Origin: Monoplex corrugatus
Taxonomy: Eukaryota; Mollusca; Gastropoda; Littorinimorpha; Ranellidae
Length of the DNA stretch: 10,000 nt
Reading direction: 5' to 3'
NCBI GenBank assembly: GCA_030674185.1
Contig: CM060312.1
Coordinates: 30,222,335-30,232,334, forward strand
The notes below the pieces were generated by a model. The model did no database searches, was not told the DNA's origin, and was given only the letters and a program-made list of their open reading frames with translations. Positions within the stretch are counted from its first letter, which is position 1, and each line of letters begins with the position of its first letter. Positions 7,682-10,000 of this stretch are shown piece after piece. The translations under genes were made by a program, and so were the position numbers.

Positions 7682-7757
7682 GTTCATCGGAATCGTTTCG
7701 GATGCAGGTCACAAAAAAAGGACGCTAAAAGTGCACAGCTTAACATATCCAAAGAGG
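7682..7757. repeat. R repeat copy 1 (diverged)
   Basis: GTTCATCGG, then TTTCGGATGCAGGTCACAAAA and GGACGCTAAAAGTGCA line up with copies at 7823 and 8378 (GGATGCAG at 7700, ACG block 22 bases later). The right end is less alike, so its border is uncertain. Confidence 0.5.
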
Positions 7758-7822
7758 CAAGATGCTGTTGCTGTTTCACAACAAGATAACAGCCGGGCCA
7801 AAAAAATAGTAACAAGAAAATA

Positions 7823-7920
7823 AACATTCGCCGGCGCTTTTTTGGATTCAGATCACAAAACAGTACGATTAAAAAAAAATGCAACGCTTTAAAAATCCAA
7901 AATGGTACGTAGTAACACAA
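7823..7920. repeat. R repeat copy 2
   Basis: The blocks are CGCTTTTTTGGATTCAG (to 7851), ACGATT at 7865, AAATGCAA at 7877 and GTAGTAA at 7909. The same blocks occur in copy 3 in the same order with offsets within a few bases. The minus-strand frame at 7684-7920 covers copies 1 and 2 and shows the repeat as paired (N/H)PK motifs. I do not think it is a gene. Confidence 0.68.
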
Positions 7921-8118
7921 AAAAACGTCATCTGATGAAAATCTACATCTAAGTCAAAATGACTGACCACGTTCAAGCAAATTGGAACCAAAATACTCAA
8001 TATTGAACCAGAACACGTTAGTACAAAGGAACTAAACAGGCTCACATTTTTGGCTAACCGGCCTTGAAGTCAAACATATATAAAAGATAACAAAGAATAA
8101 ATACACAAAACTCAGTTG
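7921..8118. other. Spacer, nothing recognised
   Basis: AT-rich sequence without a repeat landmark or credible frame. Confidence 0.5.
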
Positions 8119-8127
8119 GTGTGTGTG

Positions 8128-8159
<32 letters not shown>

Positions 8160-8171
8160 AAGGGGGGGGGG
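8119..8171. repeat. (GT)n followed by a G run
   Basis: A GT run with one slip spans 8119-8158. After GAA comes a run of 10 G at 8162-8171. The G run is prone to polymerase and assembly length errors. Confidence 0.97.
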
Positions 8172-8377
8172 ATCATAGACAAGTGAGTTTTGTTAACAAT
8201 ACCAAACTGATGTTCTGGTGTAAAACATGATGTCATACGAAGACGACGTAACACAAAATAGAGGTAGGAATTTAAAGAAAGCATTATGGGATATGTAAAC
8301 CAAAGGGACTGCAAATGAGTCTCGACAAGTACAGAAATGTTTCATGATTATACACGGGCACAAACAGTAACTACAAA
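8172..8377. other. Spacer, nothing recognised
   Basis: Ordinary AT-rich sequence. The open frames crossing it on either strand depend on neighbouring repeats and show no domain. Confidence 0.5.
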
Positions 8378-8478
8378 ACGTTCGTTCCCTTGCGCTCTTT
8401 TGGATTCAGGAGACACGAAAAGGACGATTGAAATGCAATGTTTACGCCTACACACTGTGACATGTAGTAAAGCATTAA
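8378..8478. repeat. R repeat copy 3
   Basis: CGTTCGTTCCC, then CTCTTTTGGATTCAG (GGATTCAG at 8402), ACGATT at 8424, AAATGCAA at 8431 and GTAGTAA at 8464. Relative to GGATTCAG these blocks lie at +22, +29 and +62, against +21, +33 and +65 in copy 2. The SINE-like body starts just to its right. Confidence 0.68.
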
Positions 8479-8489
8479 ATGGTCACGAC

Positions 8490-8566
8490 GGACGCCGTGG
8501 TCATGCAAGTAAGACGTCGGACTTTCAATGGGGAAATCTTGAATTCTGGGTTCGATCCTGCCTGTG
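8490..8566 (+). mobile_element. tRNA-derived SINE-like body
   Basis: The stretch reads like the tRNA part of a SINE. A GCCGTGGTCATGCAAGTAAG segment sits where the A box belongs (consensus TGGCNNAGTGG, only partly matched). Then come GACGTCGGACTTTCAATGGG and an exact B-box GGTTCGATCC at 8549-8558 followed by TGCC. A- and B-box spacing is close to that of a tRNA. It is too diverged to fold as a working tRNA, and the acceptor arm does not pair well. About 30 bases after it the CTTT array starts, as expected if the SINE tail seeded the microsatellite. The SINE family is unknown to me. Confidence 0.68.
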
Positions 8567-8597
8567 TATTTTTCCATTGACTCGACCGTCTACATAT

Positions 8598-9109
8598 TCT
8601 TTCTTTCTTTCTCTTCTTTCTTTCTATCTTTCTTTCTATCTTTCTTTCTATCTTTCTATCTTTCTCTTCTTTCTTTCTTTCTATCTTTCTTTCTTTCTAT
8701 CTTTCTATCTTTCTTTCTTTCTTTCTATCTTTCTATCTTTCTTTCTATCTTTCTTTCTTTCTTCTATCTTATCTTTCTTTCTATCTTTCTTTCTTTCTTT
8801 CTATCTTTCTATCTTTCTATCTTTCTTTCTATCTTTCTTTCTTTCTTTCTATCTTTCTATCTTTCTTTCTTTCTATCTTTCTATTTCTTTCTTTCTATCT
8901 ATCTTTCTCTTTCTTTCTTTCTTTCTTTCTTTCTATCTTTCTATCTTTCTATCTTTCTATCTTTCTATCTTTCTATCTTTCTTTCTATCTTCTATCTTTC
9001 TTTCTTTCTTTCTTTTCTTTCTTTCTATCTTTATCTTTCTATCTTTCTTTCTTTTATCTTATCTTTCTATCTCTATCTATTATCTATCTTCTAATCTATC
9101 TATCTATCT
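8598..9109. repeat. CTTT/CTAT tetranucleotide array (~510 bp)
   Basis: The array is CTTT and CTAT units in irregular alternation, with occasional CTCT and one- or two-base slips. It is pyrimidine-only except for the A of CTAT and related units. The two long + frames across it (8337-9128 and 8564-9094) translate as Phe/Leu/Ser/Tyr/Ile strings and are not genes. Confidence 0.99.
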
Positions 9110-9141
9110 TTACATACACCATATATAGATATAAATATAAT

Positions 9142-9144
<3 letters not shown>

Positions 9145-9209
<65 letters not shown>
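9145..9209. repeat. Perfect (AC)n, 65 nt
   Basis: An uninterrupted AC run, the longest perfect dinucleotide tract in the window, preceded by a TATA-rich link from the CTAT array. Perfect runs of this length are normally highly polymorphic. Confidence 0.99.
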
Positions 9210-9212
<3 letters not shown>

Positions 9213-9328
9213 TTTCCTTCAAGAAAATACACTCAAATAGTTCAGTATGGATTGTTGATTTCCAAAATCTATATTCCAATATTTTGATCCCAACCCTTTT
9301 CAGGTTAAAACAATTTCTATATGGCATT
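9210..9328. other. Short unique spacer
   Basis: No gene or repeat seen. This is the only non-repetitive stretch between the AC and GTGC tracts. Confidence 0.5.
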
Positions 9329-9344
9329 GTGCGTGCGTGCGTGC

Positions 9345-9386
<42 letters not shown>

Positions 9387-9419
9387 TGTTTTGTGTGTGT
9401 GTGGCGCGCGCGCGCGCGC
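9329..9419. repeat. (GTGC)n, (GT)n and (GC)8 compound repeat
   Basis: GTGC units at about 9329-9349 pass into GT at 9350-9379, broken GT/TTT at 9380-9403, and a 16-nt GC alternation at 9404-9419. Cys/Val frames over it are artefacts. Confidence 0.97.
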
Positions 9420-9541
9420 TTCTCTTGTTTTGTTATATCAAATATGCGTTTCACTTCAGTGTGTATGGTGTGTGTGTGCGTGTGTGTGTGTGTTCGTTCG
9501 TTATTTCTTTTAACGTCTGTTCACATATGTGCTTTTAGACG
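9420..9541. other. Spacer with short GT and GTTC tracts
   Basis: (GT) with one C change at about 9468-9493 is followed by GTTCGTTCGTT. No gene is seen. Confidence 0.6.

Positions 9542-9571
<30 letters not shown>
9542..9571 (+). repeat. A run of 30
   Basis: An uninterrupted run of 30 A. It could be the tail of a retroposed sequence, but I recognise no retroposon body in the 120 bases upstream. The length is subject to sequencing error. Confidence 0.9.
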
Positions 9572-9573
<2 letters not shown>

Positions 9574-9728
9574 TGTCTATGGGGTGGAAGATTCTACGAA
9601 ATCATAAAGACTGTTTAACATATTAATTAACATTAAAAAAAATTATAGGACAATAGAAAAGCAATCATAACATTAGAACGATTCAGGCTTGAACAGATTG
9701 CTCAGGGCTGTATGTGTGTATGTAACCG
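9572..9728. other. Short spacer, nothing recognised
   Basis: AT-rich sequence without a repeat landmark. Confidence 0.5.
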
Positions 9729-9743
9729 CCGCGCGCGCCGCGC

Positions 9744-9801
<58 letters not shown>

Positions 9802-9822
9802 ACGTATACGCATGCGCATGCA
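9729..9822. repeat. (GC)n-(GT)n alternating purine-pyrimidine tract
   Basis: GCGCGCGCC leads into an unbroken pyrimidine-purine alternation from 9739 to 9822 (84 nt): CG units, then TG units to 9800, then CACGTATACGCATGCGCATGCA. Such tracts readily form left-handed Z-DNA under supercoiling. Confidence 0.95.
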
Positions 9823-10000
9823 ACGAGCGTATCCCGTGCTGGGTTATGACAAACCATCTGTGATTATCTGGTGGGGTAGAGGGGTAGAAAAGGATAATCT
9901 TACCGAATAAAAACATTGTAACAGTCAAGGAGTAACGATAAAACTAACAAGCAAACAAACAGAGGTAGGTGGGAGTTACAGGTATAAAAACAATCGGTCT
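9823..10000. other. Non-repetitive end of window, nothing recognised
   Basis: No coding frame, repeat or RNA gene is visible. A CAAA cluster lies near 9948-9961. Confidence 0.5.

Noticed and set aside
7684..7920. Minus-strand 78-codon frame with two similar halves
   Set aside because: The internal similarity comes from repeat copies 1 and 2. The diverged third copy does not keep a coding frame pattern.
8337..9128. Longest open frame (263 codons, +)
   Set aside because: More than two thirds of it is the CTTT/CTAT array read as Phe/Leu/Ser/Tyr strings. The first part crosses repeat copy 3 and the SINE-like body.

Overview
This window looks like non-coding DNA from an animal nuclear genome. 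I see no intact protein-coding gene, no convincing exon and no bacterial-type feature. The best guess is a lophotrochozoan, most likely a mollusc. That is an inference from three signs: very dense dinucleotide and tetranucleotide microsatellites, decayed non-LTR retrotransposon pieces of types common in mollusc and cnidarian genomes, and a tRNA-derived SINE-like body. Nothing in the sequence fixes the species.

Left third (1-3960). After about 735 bases without an identifiable feature, a strongly diverged tandem repeat family appears. Its unit is about 65-93 bp, with recurring blocks CAGCCACTGT, CAGTGTTTA, GTCCTCCCCATGTTGA and ACTGCATGTATTT. It occupies about 736-1015, 1640-2110, 2420-2886 and 3570-3696. 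Two pieces of a non-LTR retrotransposon ORF lie against its edges. Positions 2887-3560 match the region after the reverse transcriptase (RT) core. Positions 3697-3881 match an early RT block. Both are on the + strand, but the later part of the protein comes first, so they cannot be one collinear insertion. A 43-bp unit containing CCTTTGACTCC is duplicated straight after the second piece.

Middle (3960-6690). A/C-rich sequence and a (GAAA)7 tract lead into about 450 bp of ordinary sequence. Then come an (AT)n/(CA)n block and a 460-bp GATA/GACA array. Positions 5590-6066 are the broken C-terminal end of another LINE. It is readable in three frames and ends in a decayed CCHH zinc finger.

Right third (6690-10000). 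Most of this is simple repeats: ACC/ACT triplets, CA/CG blocks with an 80-bp internal duplication, GT tracts, a 510-bp CTTT/CTAT array, a 65-nt AC run, a 30-nt A run and an 84-nt alternating purine-pyrimidine stretch. Among them are three diverged copies of a roughly 95-bp dispersed repeat (7682-7757, 7823-7920, 8378-8478) and a tRNA-like SINE body (8490-8566) that runs into the CTTT array.

No genes act together here. The long open frames, such as 8337-9128 on + and 4491-4934 on -, are translations of microsatellites. I find no undescribed functional system. The points most worth following up are the diverged repeat family, its junctions with the two retrotransposon pieces, and the three-copy repeat near the SINE.
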